In this document: positions 17,900 to 27,614 of the stretch, piece after piece
Position numbering within the stretch: the first letter of the stretch is position 1
How the letters are laid out: every line of letters starts with the position of its first letter
Origin: QQWI01 sp964522015
Lineage (GTDB): Bacteria > Bacillota > Clostridia > Peptostreptococcales > Acidaminobacteraceae
Length of the DNA: 64,000 nucleotides
Direction: 5' to 3'
Assembly: GCA_964522015.1 (NCBI GenBank)
Contig: CAZFST010000012.1
Span: 1 to 64,000 of the forward strand
Position numbers and translations under genes: made by a program
The notes under the pieces: model-generated
Database searches by the model: none
What the model was told of the DNA's origin: nothing
The model's input: only the letters and a program-made list of their open reading frames with translations

Positions 17900-18619
17900 C
17901 TAAGAAATCTCTGAGATGATTCGCTCTTTAACGCTCTTAATATGTGCCTTGCTCACTGGCAGGCTCACATCACATGCTGCTATGTAGATTTCATTATTAC
18001 GATAATAGCTGACTTTTGATGCACTGATTAGGTAGCTTTGATGGCATCTTAAAAACCGAGCCATATCCAGCTTCTCTTCAAGTTCTTGATAAGAGGCATA
18101 AAACTCAATCTCGCCGCCTTTATAGACGAGTTTGATTTTACGGAGATTCTTTTCAAAGTAATAAATATCATAGTATTTTATAGTGAAATTACCTTCTTTT
18201 GTGTCAATATGTAAAACTTCGTTTTGATCCTGCTGAATTAATTTTAGTCGCTGGACGACGGTAAGCATGATTTCGTTAAACCTTTTGTAGGCAATGGGTT
18301 TAAGCAGGTAATGATAGGCACGCACACCAAAAGCGTCAAATGCGTAATCCTTATACCCGGTGATATATATTAAAATAGGTTCATCTACCAGCTCTCGGAT
18401 TAAGCGTCCACAGTCAAGGCCATTCATGCCCGGCATCTCGACATCCATCAAAAATACATCATATCGCTTGCCACTTTTCAAAGCCTGTAGCAAGCTTTCA
18501 GCATTTTGATGGACGTCCAGGGTATAGGGTGTCTTTTGTGCCGAAAAGAACATGGTTAGGTAATGTTTTAAAATTTGAACTTGTTCTGGCTGATCCTCGC
18601 AAATTGAAATTAAGTACAT
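17900..18619 (-). CDS. agrA: AgrA-type LytTR response regulator
   Basis: 239 residues. Receiver domain at 1-120 with the acidic pocket (ICED), phospho-acceptor D59 in FLMDVEMPG and K107 in YLLKPI; LytTR DNA-binding domain at about 130-235 (IYYFEKNLRKIKLVYKGGEI, FLRCHQSYLI, NEIYIAACDVSLPVSKAH). AGGAGG precedes the ATG. LytTR regulators bind two 9-12-bp direct repeats with 21-bp period; exactly such repeats sit before agrDB and before the precursor genes. It is thus the likely activator of this island. It has its own near-consensus promoter at 18685-18713. Confidence 0.9.
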   Translation of the reverse strand: MYLISICEDQPEQVQILKHYLTMFFSAQKTPYTLDVHQNAESLLQALKSGKRYDVFLMDVEMPGMNGLDCGRLIRELVDEPILIYITGYKDYAFDAFGVRAYHYLLKPIAYKRFNEIMLTVVQRLKLIQQDQNEVLHIDTKEGNFTIKYYDIYYFEKNLRKIKLVYKGGEIEFYASYQELEEKLDMARFLRCHQSYLISASKVSYYRNNEIYIAACDVSLPVSKAHIKSVKERIISEIS

Positions 18620-18684
18620 TTTGCCCTCCTAAAGCGTCTGCTATTAGTCGGCTCTTCTCGTTTCTCTACAGAGCTCATGTACTA

Positions 18685-18713
18685 TATTTAGCATACCTAG
18701 GCCCCCCTGTCAA
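18685..18713 (-). promoter_or_regulatory. Near-consensus promoter of agrA-agrC
   Basis: On the minus strand TTGACA (18713-18708), a 17-base spacer and TAAATA (18690-18685) lie about 65 bases upstream of the agrA start. No AgrA-like direct repeat is seen nearby. This suggests steady, signal-independent expression of the sensor and regulator. Confidence 0.7.
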
Positions 18714-18820
18714 TGAATGGTTTTAATAATTTTCTGAAAGTTCGCAACTATCGCTATCAATTCAATGAACCTAGATCAATATCTCAGTTTTCAGCTCATC
18801 TTTTCAGTGAATATCGGCCA

Positions 18821-19837
18821 CTAACAATGGGGGCAATCCACTTCCCGGTGAAAAATATCACTTCTTCCCGCAAGTGTGGACTTATCAATCACAAACACTT
18901 GATTAAATGGAATTTGAGCATCTTCCAATAAAAATCTAAAATGGTCACCCTGTGTATACAGTATGATTCGGGTAATGAAGCCCATCAGGATATTGCGAAA
19001 AGCTAATGACAGACTATTAGGTGCAAAATTCTCTCCATAGGTATTATGCCACTGTGAAAGACATGCTAAACAGCCGCTTTCCTTAGGTATTACCAAGGGT
19101 CCCATTAGGATCGATTGCTCGTCAATCGTCATAAAAAGGACTCTCTGATTTAAAGTTTGTGCCATTTCATTAATCTCAAATAACCATTCCCGATTTTTCT
19201 CTTCTTTAGGCGCTAAATGCAATACCCAAGGTTTATTGGCAACTTGTGTCTTCACTTCTGATGCCTCAATTACCGTAATTTGATTCCCAAATTTCTTTTG
19301 AAGATGCACGGACTTCAGTTGACCAAGTTGATTGACTTGAAAAAGTGAATTGTTGAGGTCAGCAACTTCTACGGTTTCTCCATAGTTAACCATCAATACA
19401 CATCCTGCACCTTGTTTTCTCAAGAGTTCAACTAAATCCAGTGCCAGTATCCCCAAGCCATGAATGACAAAAGTACTTTGGGCCAGAGGCGTCACATCAA
19501 AATGTGCCGTCGGCAAGAATTTATTGATCTGGAGGGTATCCTGTAAAGTAGCCCAGTCATATGAAAACTTTGCCGCCTCTACACTGATCTCAATAAACAT
19601 CTCGGGATATTTACCATACAGTTTGCCCATCAGAGGACCAAAGGTCCCTTCCAGTAGAGCACCAAGTCTGACTGGTAAGCGGATGGCATGTTGTAAAGCT
19701 GCTAAATTGACCGCATAAGGTATGCGTAGTACTGCTAAAGACTTTTCCGTATCATAAACCATCAAATGATCAGAATGATCTTGAAAAAAAACATATCTTG
19801 AATTCCACTGCACAATTTGAACTGCTTCCCCTGACAT
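18821..19837 (-). CDS. E1/ThiF-like Zn-binding protein of the RiPP cluster
   Basis: 338 residues. The central Rossmann-like segment FVIHGLGILALDLVELLRKQG near 122 resembles ThiF/E1 proteins, but the GxGxxG loop is reduced to GLGILAL, so ATP binding may be lost. A C-terminal pair of Cys motifs, CLACL near 253 and CPHC at the very end, forms the structural zinc site typical of TOMM E1-like (SagC/C-protein or ThiF-like F-protein) partners. Expected role: leader peptide binding and delivery of the precursor to the YcaO enzyme or dehydrogenases. GGAGG lies 4 bases before the ATG. Last gene of the biosynthetic operon. Confidence 0.75.
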   Translation of the reverse strand: MSGEAVQIVQWNSRYVFFQDHSDHLMVYDTEKSLAVLRIPYAVNLAALQHAIRLPVRLGALLEGTFGPLMGKLYGKYPEMFIEISVEAAKFSYDWATLQDTLQINKFLPTAHFDVTPLAQSTFVIHGLGILALDLVELLRKQGAGCVLMVNYGETVEVADLNNSLFQVNQLGQLKSVHLQKKFGNQITVIEASEVKTQVANKPWVLHLAPKEEKNREWLFEINEMAQTLNQRVLFMTIDEQSILMGPLVIPKESGCLACLSQWHNTYGENFAPNSLSLAFRNILMGFITRIILYTQGDHFRFLLEDAQIPFNQVFVIDKSTLAGRSDIFHREVDCPHC

Positions 19838-19846
19838 AATGCCTCC

Positions 19847-20686
19847 TTATCCCACCACAAAAACGTACATGGCCGTTTGAAATGGGGCCTCAAGTTTCAG
19901 ATAATCATTGATACGTTCTTCAAAAAAACCACCCAAGGGAACCGATTTCAGACCCATCATTTCGCAGACAAGCATGATGTTTTGACCGATATGGCCTAAT
20001 TCTTGGTATATTAGACGATAGGATAGGGAGTTATACTTCTTCTCTATAAATCGCGTATTACCCACTAACACCACTAAAAACTGTGCATCGTCAAATGGAT
20101 ATAGCCCAAATTCTGAAGCCGATGTCAAGCGGTTAAGTTCACTCAAGTTCACAGGGTGCAGTGCACTTAGAATCGTATTCTTTTCTTCAAGTCTATATGC
20201 GCAAGCCTCTCCCATGACCTGGGAGCGACTTGCCAGCTTTTCAGTCGGTAATAAGTAAATATCAACGGGATAAAACCTCCCCCCCGAAGGATAAGTCCGG
20301 GTCTGTTCCTTTGCATCGCTTTGTCCAAATGCATAGCCCATAAAGTCCAATAGATTCTGGTCTGACAAGGCTGAGTTCTTAAAGTTCCAAGAACTTCTAC
20401 GCCCTAACAGGGCCTGACTCAGCGGCATTTCAAAAGGTGACAGTTCAGAAATAGTCGGCAAATGTGCTACCTCCCGACTTGGCACAAAGGGGGTGCTAAT
20501 CCCCTTTAACCGGTCTTGATAATCACTTTTAGGCGCTCTTATTGACTGAGTGTGGGGAGAATGTTTTGAGTTCTCGTGATACATGCGGTAGAGATACGTT
20601 TGAGCATCACTTGCCCCCGAAAAATCCCACAGCGCCCCGCCCTTTGGCTGTGGACTTTGTACTTGTATTTCTTTGATCATCATCAT
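19847..20686 (-). CDS. SagB-type FMN dehydrogenase 1 (short form)
   Basis: 279 residues of the nitroreductase/SagB fold: LLGRRSSWNFKNSALSDQNL near 90 (FMN phosphate Arg/Ser region), YPSGGRFYPVDIYLL near 135, and the C-terminal YQELGHIGQNIMLVCEMMGL and LGGFFEE near 227 and 255. SagB enzymes oxidise azolines made by YcaO cyclodehydratases to aromatic thiazoles and oxazoles. Its start overlaps the upstream stop (TAATG), showing translational coupling. A second, longer SagB homologue is two genes upstream; a split of labour between them is possible. Confidence 0.82.
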   Translation of the reverse strand: MMMIKEIQVQSPQPKGGALWDFSGASDAQTYLYRMYHENSKHSPHTQSIRAPKSDYQDRLKGISTPFVPSREVAHLPTISELSPFEMPLSQALLGRRSSWNFKNSALSDQNLLDFMGYAFGQSDAKEQTRTYPSGGRFYPVDIYLLPTEKLASRSQVMGEACAYRLEEKNTILSALHPVNLSELNRLTSASEFGLYPFDDAQFLVVLVGNTRFIEKKYNSLSYRLIYQELGHIGQNIMLVCEMMGLKSVPLGGFFEERINDYLKLEAPFQTAMYVFVVG

Positions 20687-21570
20687 TAACCAACCCGTCT
20701 TTCGTGAATCAAAGCGCTTACTTCAGACAATAAAAACTCAAATTGGGGCGAAACACCTAGTCGATTATTGGTCATGTGAATGTGTGAGGCCAATAGACTA
20801 TTTCTTGCAATCATCCCATCAGGATATGTGGTTTGCTGCGTTAAAATTGCCTCTAAAGCCGCTTTAAGACATTGGTGCCACTTGGCATAGGGTGTCTGTG
20901 AAATGGCACCGATGATCTGTCGCTGCCGTTCTTGATAGACCTTCATATAGTCAAAAATCAGTTTGTTATAGTTTAAGTGTTCAGATTTATGACTTGACCA
21001 AATCTGGCTATAAATATGATAAAACTGACTTTGATTTTCTGCTAAGCAGGCTGCAATTTGAAAAAGGTCTAAGCTGATAATCATTTTTTTGGAGATTGTC
21101 ATTTTTGGATCTTTCAATAGCTCTAATACTAAATCACTGGATGCCTCAAATAGACGTTCGGAATGGTCCATGACTCCTTGACCACCATACCGTTCAAACT
21201 CTGGTTCATAAGGTTTTGCAACAACACTGCCTGAAGAAAACCAATAAAGTGCATTGGCTGAAACGGGAACACCATCAAATGTGTGATTTTGATAGTACTG
21301 TTCAGATTCAAGGCTTATATTATTGGGATAGGCGCGATTAAATCGGTCAAAGGCACTTAAAATTGCCATCTCAACACCCATATCCTCAGATTGTGTCTTA
21401 ATAAATCGCAAGCGAATATGGGGACCTCCCTGCCAGTACCGTATAAAAAAATACTGCTGCAATCGCTTATCTTCCTTGAGTGTTTCTAATGCCAGTTGCA
21501 GATAGTCTCGTAAAAAGATATCTTGAATCTCGTATGTGTGAATAAAAAAGTGAAAAGCAAGCCAGTTCAT
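20686..21570 (-). CDS. Thiopeptide-type SpaB_C protein (eliminase or pyridine synthase) 1
   Basis: 294 residues from the ATG at 21570, with GGAGGTG 6 bases upstream (a longer frame begins at 21615 with no site). The start MNWLAFHFFIHTYEIQDIFL and FFIRYWQGGPHIRLRF near residue 43-58 are the hallmark of the 'thiopeptide-type bacteriocin biosynthesis' / SpaB_C family. In this fold one subfamily removes glutamate from glutamylated Ser/Thr to give dehydroamino acids, and another performs the [4+2] cycloaddition that closes the thiopeptide pyridine ring. The cluster has two such genes, so both roles may be filled; which does which cannot be told from motifs. Confidence 0.82.
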   Translation of the reverse strand: MNWLAFHFFIHTYEIQDIFLRDYLQLALETLKEDKRLQQYFFIRYWQGGPHIRLRFIKTQSEDMGVEMAILSAFDRFNRAYPNNISLESEQYYQNHTFDGVPVSANALYWFSSGSVVAKPYEPEFERYGGQGVMDHSERLFEASSDLVLELLKDPKMTISKKMIISLDLFQIAACLAENQSQFYHIYSQIWSSHKSEHLNYNKLIFDYMKVYQERQRQIIGAISQTPYAKWHQCLKAALEAILTQQTTYPDGMIARNSLLASHIHMTNNRLGVSPQFEFLLSEVSALIHERRVG

Positions 21571-21574
21571 GATG

Positions 21575-23056
21575 TCACCTCCTTTTTGGTAACAGCAATG
21601 GTACAACATTTCCAATCGGTAAATTCAAATGCCGGCTATTCCCCTTGCCAATTAGTATGGCATAGAGTATCCGTTGATCTGAAGCCAGTAGAAGTGTTGA
21701 TTCCAAATATTCATCATTAAAATTCTTAATAGGTCTTGCATATAGATCGAATTGAGAAGCTACTAAACAGATGTACTGTGCTATTTCGCCACTATTTAGA
21801 TGATGGTAATAGCAGTGGTCTTGATCGGACCAGTCCTCCTGATCACTAGCTACAATAAAAATGACCATTGGATGACTTGCCATATTAAAGTAGTGATGAG
21901 AATCATTTAAAATTTTGTCGGGTTCGGCACTCACTTCCTGACTGTGGCCAATAACATCTGGAAGCGACCTAACAGGCACTAATCCTCCCTGGTTGGTTAA
22001 TTGAAAAATATGCATCGCCTTTTCAGAACTTCCCATTTCGGAACTTTCCGTCTCAGGACTTTCCCTTAAAGCAGCATAAATTGACAGTGTCCCAGATGGA
22101 CCTCTCTGCTGCTTCAACATTTCTGAAAGTGTACTGAAGAAGTGATGATAGGTTTCTTTGGATAGACTTGTCCAAAGACTATGGAGGCCCATGTGCGTAT
22201 GATGTGATTCTCTAGCCTTGATTTGTGCCATCATCCTATCAAGGGAATCTGCCTTTTCTACCCGGTAGGTTTTTGTGACTTGCTTTTGAGGTTGATGGCA
22301 ATGGTGCCTCAAAGTTTCAACCTCTTGATACGCCGAGATTTCAGTGGTATAGTCTTCTCGGCGCTCTATGGCCGGTTGGGATATGTTCCCGTGATGCCAT
22401 GGATAAAACTTGGTTAGAGACGAGATTCGAAGCGAAAAAACAACCATCTGGTTATTCGATTTATCTCCAATGGCTGTTAAAAACGCCTCCCGATTTTTGA
22501 GAAAGTCCACATGGTAGGTTAAATCCTCAGCGCTACCCAATAGAAATTTCAATTGACCAAGAATATGACCTGCATCCAGCATGGCAAGTGCTGCACCAAA
22601 TGCGCCATAGTACTTCATAATCCGCCATAAATCGGCTACCACAATGATTTCGATATCTGAATCATTGACTTGAGTATGGGTTCCATCCAAAGGTTCTGGA
22701 TTCAAACCCGCTAGCCACTCAAAGTCATTTAACTTCGGATTGAATCGTAAAATATTGCCATTGAGGTACAAGTAGCCCTGGTTAGGATGCATATTGCGGG
22801 CGGAAGGGACTGCCTTATGGAAAATATAGGGGTTATCACTTTGCTGGTTCAAGATCCCAAACGTCCAAGTATAAAGTGACTTCAGCCATGACCACTGCGG
22901 GTCATTGATGCAACTTGAGATAGTCACCGGGTAGACAGCGCCCTTGATATCCGTTATCAGGTGGTCAACAAATGTGACGGATGGTTGCTTTTTATGGGTT
23001 TGATAGCGCAACCGGGTCATGTTTTGGTAAATAGTCAGTTCTGACGTCGCTTTCAC
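21575..23056 (-). CDS. SagB-type FMN dehydrogenase 2 (long form)
   Basis: 493 residues, nitroreductase/SagB-like: YQNMTRLRYQTHKKQPSV at the N-terminus, AVPSARNMHPNQGYLYLNG near 85 (FMN-binding PSAxxxxP motif), and a second half (about 265-490) that repeats the pattern with LRESPETESSEMGS and LLASDQRILYAILIGKG. It may be a fused or diverged double-SagB protein. The GTG taken as start lies against GAGGAG, so the true start may be a few codons later. Expected to oxidise azolines made on the precursor. Gap to the next gene is 4 bases. Confidence 0.78.
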   Translation of the reverse strand: MKATSELTIYQNMTRLRYQTHKKQPSVTFVDHLITDIKGAVYPVTISSCINDPQWSWLKSLYTWTFGILNQQSDNPYIFHKAVPSARNMHPNQGYLYLNGNILRFNPKLNDFEWLAGLNPEPLDGTHTQVNDSDIEIIVVADLWRIMKYYGAFGAALAMLDAGHILGQLKFLLGSAEDLTYHVDFLKNREAFLTAIGDKSNNQMVVFSLRISSLTKFYPWHHGNISQPAIERREDYTTEISAYQEVETLRHHCHQPQKQVTKTYRVEKADSLDRMMAQIKARESHHTHMGLHSLWTSLSKETYHHFFSTLSEMLKQQRGPSGTLSIYAALRESPETESSEMGSSEKAMHIFQLTNQGGLVPVRSLPDVIGHSQEVSAEPDKILNDSHHYFNMASHPMVIFIVASDQEDWSDQDHCYYHHLNSGEIAQYICLVASQFDLYARPIKNFNDEYLESTLLLASDQRILYAILIGKGNSRHLNLPIGNVVPLLLPKRR

Positions 23057-23060
23057 CTCC

Positions 23061-24827
23061 TCAAGGAAAAGGATGGGGACAAAGATTGAGTTGCTCTAAC
23101 GAGATGGCCTTTTCTCTAAGACCTGCATAAACTGGAGCCGTTGCAATTCTTTCAAAATTGATACGCCTGTTTTGGTGCCCAAATGTCATGGTTAACATAG
23201 ATGGCACAATGGATTTGACGCAACTTAGGTCCATGGTTTGTGTCAAGGTATTCTCCATATTAGCGATATAGACAGTTGGGTGGTAGGGCTTGAAGCGGCT
23301 GATAACCTTATCAAGGGTTACGACCTCTCTTGGTGAGTGATTATACCAATCTGGAAATGCTTTTTTAAAAGCCGCCACATTAGGCGTGTTTATTGCAAAA
23401 TCCAAGTGATGATGGTGCGCTGCCAGTCCATGAAAATAGACATGTTGTTCCATTTCTCGTACCTTATTTGGCTTGTTCAGCAGCGATGCCATGATCTCTT
23501 GTTTATCTGGTGTTGCTAGTAATTTGTTATAGACTGATAAAGAAGTGATTATCTCCACAAGTGCGGCTTCCAAAGCCTTTTCTGGGTCCAGATGTGCCCC
23601 TGCCGCTGTATAAGATTTGAGCGCCCCAGTTCCCTCTTTATCCACCACAAGTGCCCAAATTGCAGGTATCTTTGTCTCCAGTGTGATGTTGAAAATTGAA
23701 ATACTGTACCCTTGAGTTTCAATGTATTGGATCATTCTCATAATCTCGACATTATCTAAATCCTCTAGGGTTAAGCGAATTGGTGGCAGTCCGTTATACC
23801 AGTGAACTAAAAAGCTATCTCGCTCAACGACTTCAAATAAACTAAACACAATTGCTTCTTCTAAAGTACCCCCGACAGCACAGCCATTTGAGGTTTCGTA
23901 CAAAAAACGGGCTTCAGGTGCGACTTCTTGATTGTCAAAATAAACCGCCTGTTCTGGCAAATAAACCGTCTCTTGCTTAAAATAGTCAAGGCAGGGGGTC
24001 CATCTATAGCTCCCTTTAGCATCATATGGTTTTAGGGCAAAACCTGGTTCTAAAAATTGTTGTTCAGTCGGTAGCGATAGGGTTTCCGGGTTGCAAATTT
24101 TCTTGGTTTTTGATAGTTCTTGATAGCTCCCACACAGAGGCGCTTTTAGATGTGGCACCATGGAGGCATACCGTTCAATCATTTCTAATGCGGCTCCATA
24201 TTTTGCATGGGTTAAATCAGGTGTTCTGCCATATGAAAAATACTGTCGTTTACCCATCCTTGAATCAATGCAATACATGGGCATTACCGCTGAAGAGGCG
24301 TCTCTAAAGATTCGTTTACCAATCCCTGTATGGGGATCAATCAGTTGGTGCAAGGCGAATCCTTCTGGAAATAGGGTCTCTATGGTTTTAAATCGCATGG
24401 TGTCTGGAAATGGTCTATGGCGATCAAGGGTTTGTGCCCCTGCGCTGTTTGTCTGTTCTTCTAGTTGGTGGCTTTCGCAGCGGAAGAAGGGAAGTAATAG
24501 ATGTCTTGAGAGAGAGCCATCCTCAGTGCGTCTAATCCAAAGTACATTTTCGCAGTCCTTTTCAACGGCTTGAAGTAGTTGGTAATCAACCGGTTGGTGG
24601 ATGAGGGCTTGTTCTTGGATCGCAAGTAGACGCTGGTGGTGTTCACTTTCGTTGGCAGCTAGTACTTCCAGTGCGCAGTTCAAACAGGCGGCTCTTGGTT
24701 GACCATCTGATAAGACACCGATATAGGTATAGCCAAAGCCTTCATAATAAGCTAAAACTCGATCCCCTTTTGACAGCAGGCTATTGTACCCTTCACGACT
24801 TAAGTTATGGGCAATAATATAGGACAT
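23061..24827 (-). CDS. YcaO-type azoline cyclodehydratase
   Basis: 588 residues. The YcaO ATP-site motifs are clear: YGAALEMIERYAS (209-222), SNGCAVGGTLEEAIVFSLFE (313-332) followed by VVERD, and ALEAALVEIITSL near 420. The C-terminus ends in PHPFP, the proline-rich tail needed by azole-forming YcaO enzymes. An N-terminal 130-residue extension carries C48xxC51 and further Cys that may bind zinc. It activates the peptide backbone with ATP and turns Cys/Ser of the precursor into thiazoline/oxazoline. It starts 3 bases after the upstream leader-binding protein, the expected functional partner. Confidence 0.92.
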   Translation of the reverse strand: MSYIIAHNLSREGYNSLLSKGDRVLAYYEGFGYTYIGVLSDGQPRAACLNCALEVLAANESEHHQRLLAIQEQALIHQPVDYQLLQAVEKDCENVLWIRRTEDGSLSRHLLLPFFRCESHQLEEQTNSAGAQTLDRHRPFPDTMRFKTIETLFPEGFALHQLIDPHTGIGKRIFRDASSAVMPMYCIDSRMGKRQYFSYGRTPDLTHAKYGAALEMIERYASMVPHLKAPLCGSYQELSKTKKICNPETLSLPTEQQFLEPGFALKPYDAKGSYRWTPCLDYFKQETVYLPEQAVYFDNQEVAPEARFLYETSNGCAVGGTLEEAIVFSLFEVVERDSFLVHWYNGLPPIRLTLEDLDNVEIMRMIQYIETQGYSISIFNITLETKIPAIWALVVDKEGTGALKSYTAAGAHLDPEKALEAALVEIITSLSVYNKLLATPDKQEIMASLLNKPNKVREMEQHVYFHGLAAHHHHLDFAINTPNVAAFKKAFPDWYNHSPREVVTLDKVISRFKPYHPTVYIANMENTLTQTMDLSCVKSIVPSMLTMTFGHQNRRINFERIATAPVYAGLREKAISLEQLNLCPHPFP

Positions 24828-24829
24828 AT

Positions 24830-26488
24830 TTACACCACCTTGCTAAAACGGCCAACAAAAAATCCAGCGGGTGCAATGGCATCTTGATAAACCCATGGTT
24901 CTTCTTTCACTAAAATACCCTTTTCAAAAAGTCTATCCAGTACAACAGCCTTAACACTCTCCATATCTTTAGGCTCTAAGGCCACTGAATCTCTATTGTC
25001 CATTTGAAATTTCCCACCGATTGTCACACCAAAATCCCGTGGTCGATAGTCATCTATTTGTTGTGGTTGTGTGTTTTGTGCATAGCCTATTAGCGTATAT
25101 AAGCCCTCTAATATGGCATCTTCTAAGGCATATGTGACCTGGCTTTGCCACATGATATCCAGGGTCTTCTCATTTTGTAGTAAAACTCTACCTACATCTG
25201 TACCAAGCACGGACTGATAATGAACCTTAAGATCTAAGAAAAACTGATTCTTACAATAGTTTTTTAGTGCGGCAGCTTCCTCATTTAACAGAACAGGCAC
25301 CACATCTTGATACACAAATGGTCTTAGGGCACTGATTAATCCAGCTAATTGAAAACTTTGTTCATCTGATTTGCAAATCCAGACCCCCTTTTCTTCTGAT
25401 AGTTCTGGTGTAGAGTGATCTTCATGCAGTTCTGGAGCAGCCTGTTTTTCTTGCAAGTAATTTAAAAAACCACTCAACCCATCTGAAATAGCCCGTTCTG
25501 CGGCATTCAGATAATCTAGGTGAAACCCTACAGATGTATACACTTGCTCACCTCTATGTAAAGTCACCTCGTAACATGCAATTGGGGATTGCTTTGGATA
25601 TTTAGCCTTCAAATTTTCGTTTTTGAAAATGTGTGGCATGATACCTTGTAACTGTTCAAATGCAACTACCTGTTCTAATTTTGTACTCGGTACCGAGACC
25701 CGTCTTCGGTGATAAGGTAAGGCAACCGTTGCCATACTCTCACCGATTTCAAAATGATCGACAACACCATCGGCTCGAATAATTCTTGTATTTAGGGCGT
25801 TTGAACGGATTTCATGTTCAAGGATATGAAAAAGTACGTTCTGTCCAATAATGGCATTGGCAAGTGTCGAATAAAACCGTCCCTCAAGTGGGTATTGTTT
25901 AAATTGATCCAGGGTCGATTGGTCATAATATTTTAACACTAATAGACCATAGGCATCTCCTACCCTCTTAATCACAAGGACCTTGCTACCACTTTGGAGG
26001 CTTGCCTGAATTAAACTAACATTGTCAACTGATACAATCACCCAATCTGCGTAGTCAGTTGCAACTAAGCAACTGATCCCATGTTCTTGAAAGTAATCCT
26101 GTACGGAGCACGGGACTGCTGGTTCATCTGCTATGGCAACTTTTATGGCGCTTAACTTATTGAGACAAGCATCGTGATCGGTGTAGTTCATGGTGATGTA
26201 TTGCTTTAATGTAGCTGAGAGATTAAATTCTTTTTCGCTGATCTGGTATAGGGTATTCACTTGTATCAGTGCTTTGACCCACCTTTGAATCTCTTCTGAG
26301 CTTAATTGAACTGTTTCGTATAAACTTTCAATCGTTTGTGGTTGTGAGCACTGACTGATAATCTGCAAGACACCTTGATAAACAGCTTCTGACGCTTTAA
26401 CTTGATAAAACTTTCTATTAACAGTAAGCTGCATTAGAGATGACTGGGCATTGTACCGCACAAATGTATTATGTTTTGATTGGAGCAT
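24830..26488 (-). CDS. Leader-binding ThiF-like partner of YcaO (putative ocin-ThiF-like)
   Basis: 552 residues. Residues about 35-110 look like a winged-helix RiPP recognition element (QTIESLYETVQ, LSSEEIQRWVKALIQVNTLY), and the middle part is Rossmann-like without a clear nucleotide loop. This matches the 'putative thiazole-containing bacteriocin maturation' F-protein type that binds the leader peptide and activates YcaO. It overlaps the upstream gene by 20 bases and lies against ycaO, so a complex with that enzyme is likely. The assignment is by architecture and context, with few diagnostic residues. Confidence 0.7.
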   Translation of the reverse strand: MLQSKHNTFVRYNAQSSLMQLTVNRKFYQVKASEAVYQGVLQIISQCSQPQTIESLYETVQLSSEEIQRWVKALIQVNTLYQISEKEFNLSATLKQYITMNYTDHDACLNKLSAIKVAIADEPAVPCSVQDYFQEHGISCLVATDYADWVIVSVDNVSLIQASLQSGSKVLVIKRVGDAYGLLVLKYYDQSTLDQFKQYPLEGRFYSTLANAIIGQNVLFHILEHEIRSNALNTRIIRADGVVDHFEIGESMATVALPYHRRRVSVPSTKLEQVVAFEQLQGIMPHIFKNENLKAKYPKQSPIACYEVTLHRGEQVYTSVGFHLDYLNAAERAISDGLSGFLNYLQEKQAAPELHEDHSTPELSEEKGVWICKSDEQSFQLAGLISALRPFVYQDVVPVLLNEEAAALKNYCKNQFFLDLKVHYQSVLGTDVGRVLLQNEKTLDIMWQSQVTYALEDAILEGLYTLIGYAQNTQPQQIDDYRPRDFGVTIGGKFQMDNRDSVALEPKDMESVKAVVLDRLFEKGILVKEEPWVYQDAIAPAGFFVGRFSKVV

Positions 26489-27599
26489 AGACTTGAAAAC
26501 CCCTTTCTTTCATAATTTGTTGCCACGATGTGTCATATTTAAAAGACACAAAACGAGAAATTGCATAGCATAGAAAGTGCTTTTGTTTAAAGTCAATATT
26601 GAGAAAAATCAAACTGTTATATAGGACATTTGTTAGGGAGCGGTGCACTAAGTGCTCTTGACTCGATGCGACATCTTCCAGTGCCCCTGAGCTCAGTAGA
26701 TTATCATGGAATGAGCTTTCAATAGCAGATACATTGGTTTTCATTTGTTGAATTTGATCTTGAAGGTTATAGAACCCTTCTTCTTGAAAGCCTTTTTGGT
26801 TGAATAAATCCAATGTTTCTTGGTAGAAATCCTTAAATACTGCCATGGCTTCTTTTAGTGTGTCATCTTCAACTAAGTGACTATCCAGTTGATCCACATC
26901 TAGCTGGACGTACATATCATTAAAATATTGTTCAAAGGCATCCTCAACACCATATTGTTTTGAAAGTGCCAGCATTCCCTGACTATGGGAATAATATTGA
27001 AGCGCACCATACTTTTCACCATGGGGATACAGTAACAAGAGAATTTGAAATATTTTTAGTAATACAATTTTCTTTTCTGTGCCACTGTCGTCATATTTTA
27101 AGAGCACTGTGTTCAATATGGGTTGAAGTTGCATCCGTGCACGGCAGTGCAGGGCAAAGTGTCTAAATGAATTGTAAAGTTGCTTGTAATAACTTGGATT
27201 CAAATCAGAACGTACTAATTTGCCGTGTAAATTGCCATCAATCGTCGATACTTCTTTTTTCTCCATCTGACCCAGGGTTTGTGCGTGTTTTGTATAGAGT
27301 TCCAACTGCTTTTCTATGGCCTCAGGACTAAAAGAATGCCCCATTGCAATGATAGCCTGATCAACACCACTTCTCATCTCATTCAAGAGAGCTGCATCAC
27401 CTGTTTGTGGCAAAAGATAAATAATCTGATAGTGGGGACCACCATTCCAATCCCGGGTAATATAGTAGGGTGTTTTGATTAACTTCTGGCAAAGCGGTAC
27501 TAAAGCTTCTTTTAAAAAGACGCGCTTTTGTCTTTCATCGCCAAAGTGATAAATCTTCATCATGCCAAGATCAGTAAACTGCTCAATGATCACCTTCAA
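26469..27599 (-). CDS. Thiopeptide-type SpaB_C protein (eliminase or pyridine synthase) 2
   Basis: 376 residues. YYITRDWNGGPHYQIIYLLP near residue 41-60 is the SpaB_C / thiopeptide-type signature, equivalent to FFIRYWQGGPHIRLRF in the paralogue at 20686. TTG start with AGGAGG 7 bases upstream; an ATG between them opens only a two-codon frame (ATG-AAT-TGA). It directly follows the LanB-type dehydratase, the position usual for a separate glutamate-elimination subunit. A [4+2] pyridine synthase is the other option. It is 80 residues longer than the paralogue. Confidence 0.8.
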   Translation of the reverse strand: MKVIIEQFTDLGMMKIYHFGDERQKRVFLKEALVPLCQKLIKTPYYITRDWNGGPHYQIIYLLPQTGDAALLNEMRSGVDQAIIAMGHSFSPEAIEKQLELYTKHAQTLGQMEKKEVSTIDGNLHGKLVRSDLNPSYYKQLYNSFRHFALHCRARMQLQPILNTVLLKYDDSGTEKKIVLLKIFQILLLLYPHGEKYGALQYYSHSQGMLALSKQYGVEDAFEQYFNDMYVQLDVDQLDSHLVEDDTLKEAMAVFKDFYQETLDLFNQKGFQEEGFYNLQDQIQQMKTNVSAIESSFHDNLLSSGALEDVASSQEHLVHRSLTNVLYNSLIFLNIDFKQKHFLCYAISRFVSFKYDTSWQQIMKERGFQVYAPIKT

Positions 27600-27614
27600 T
27601 TCATGGCCTCCTCA

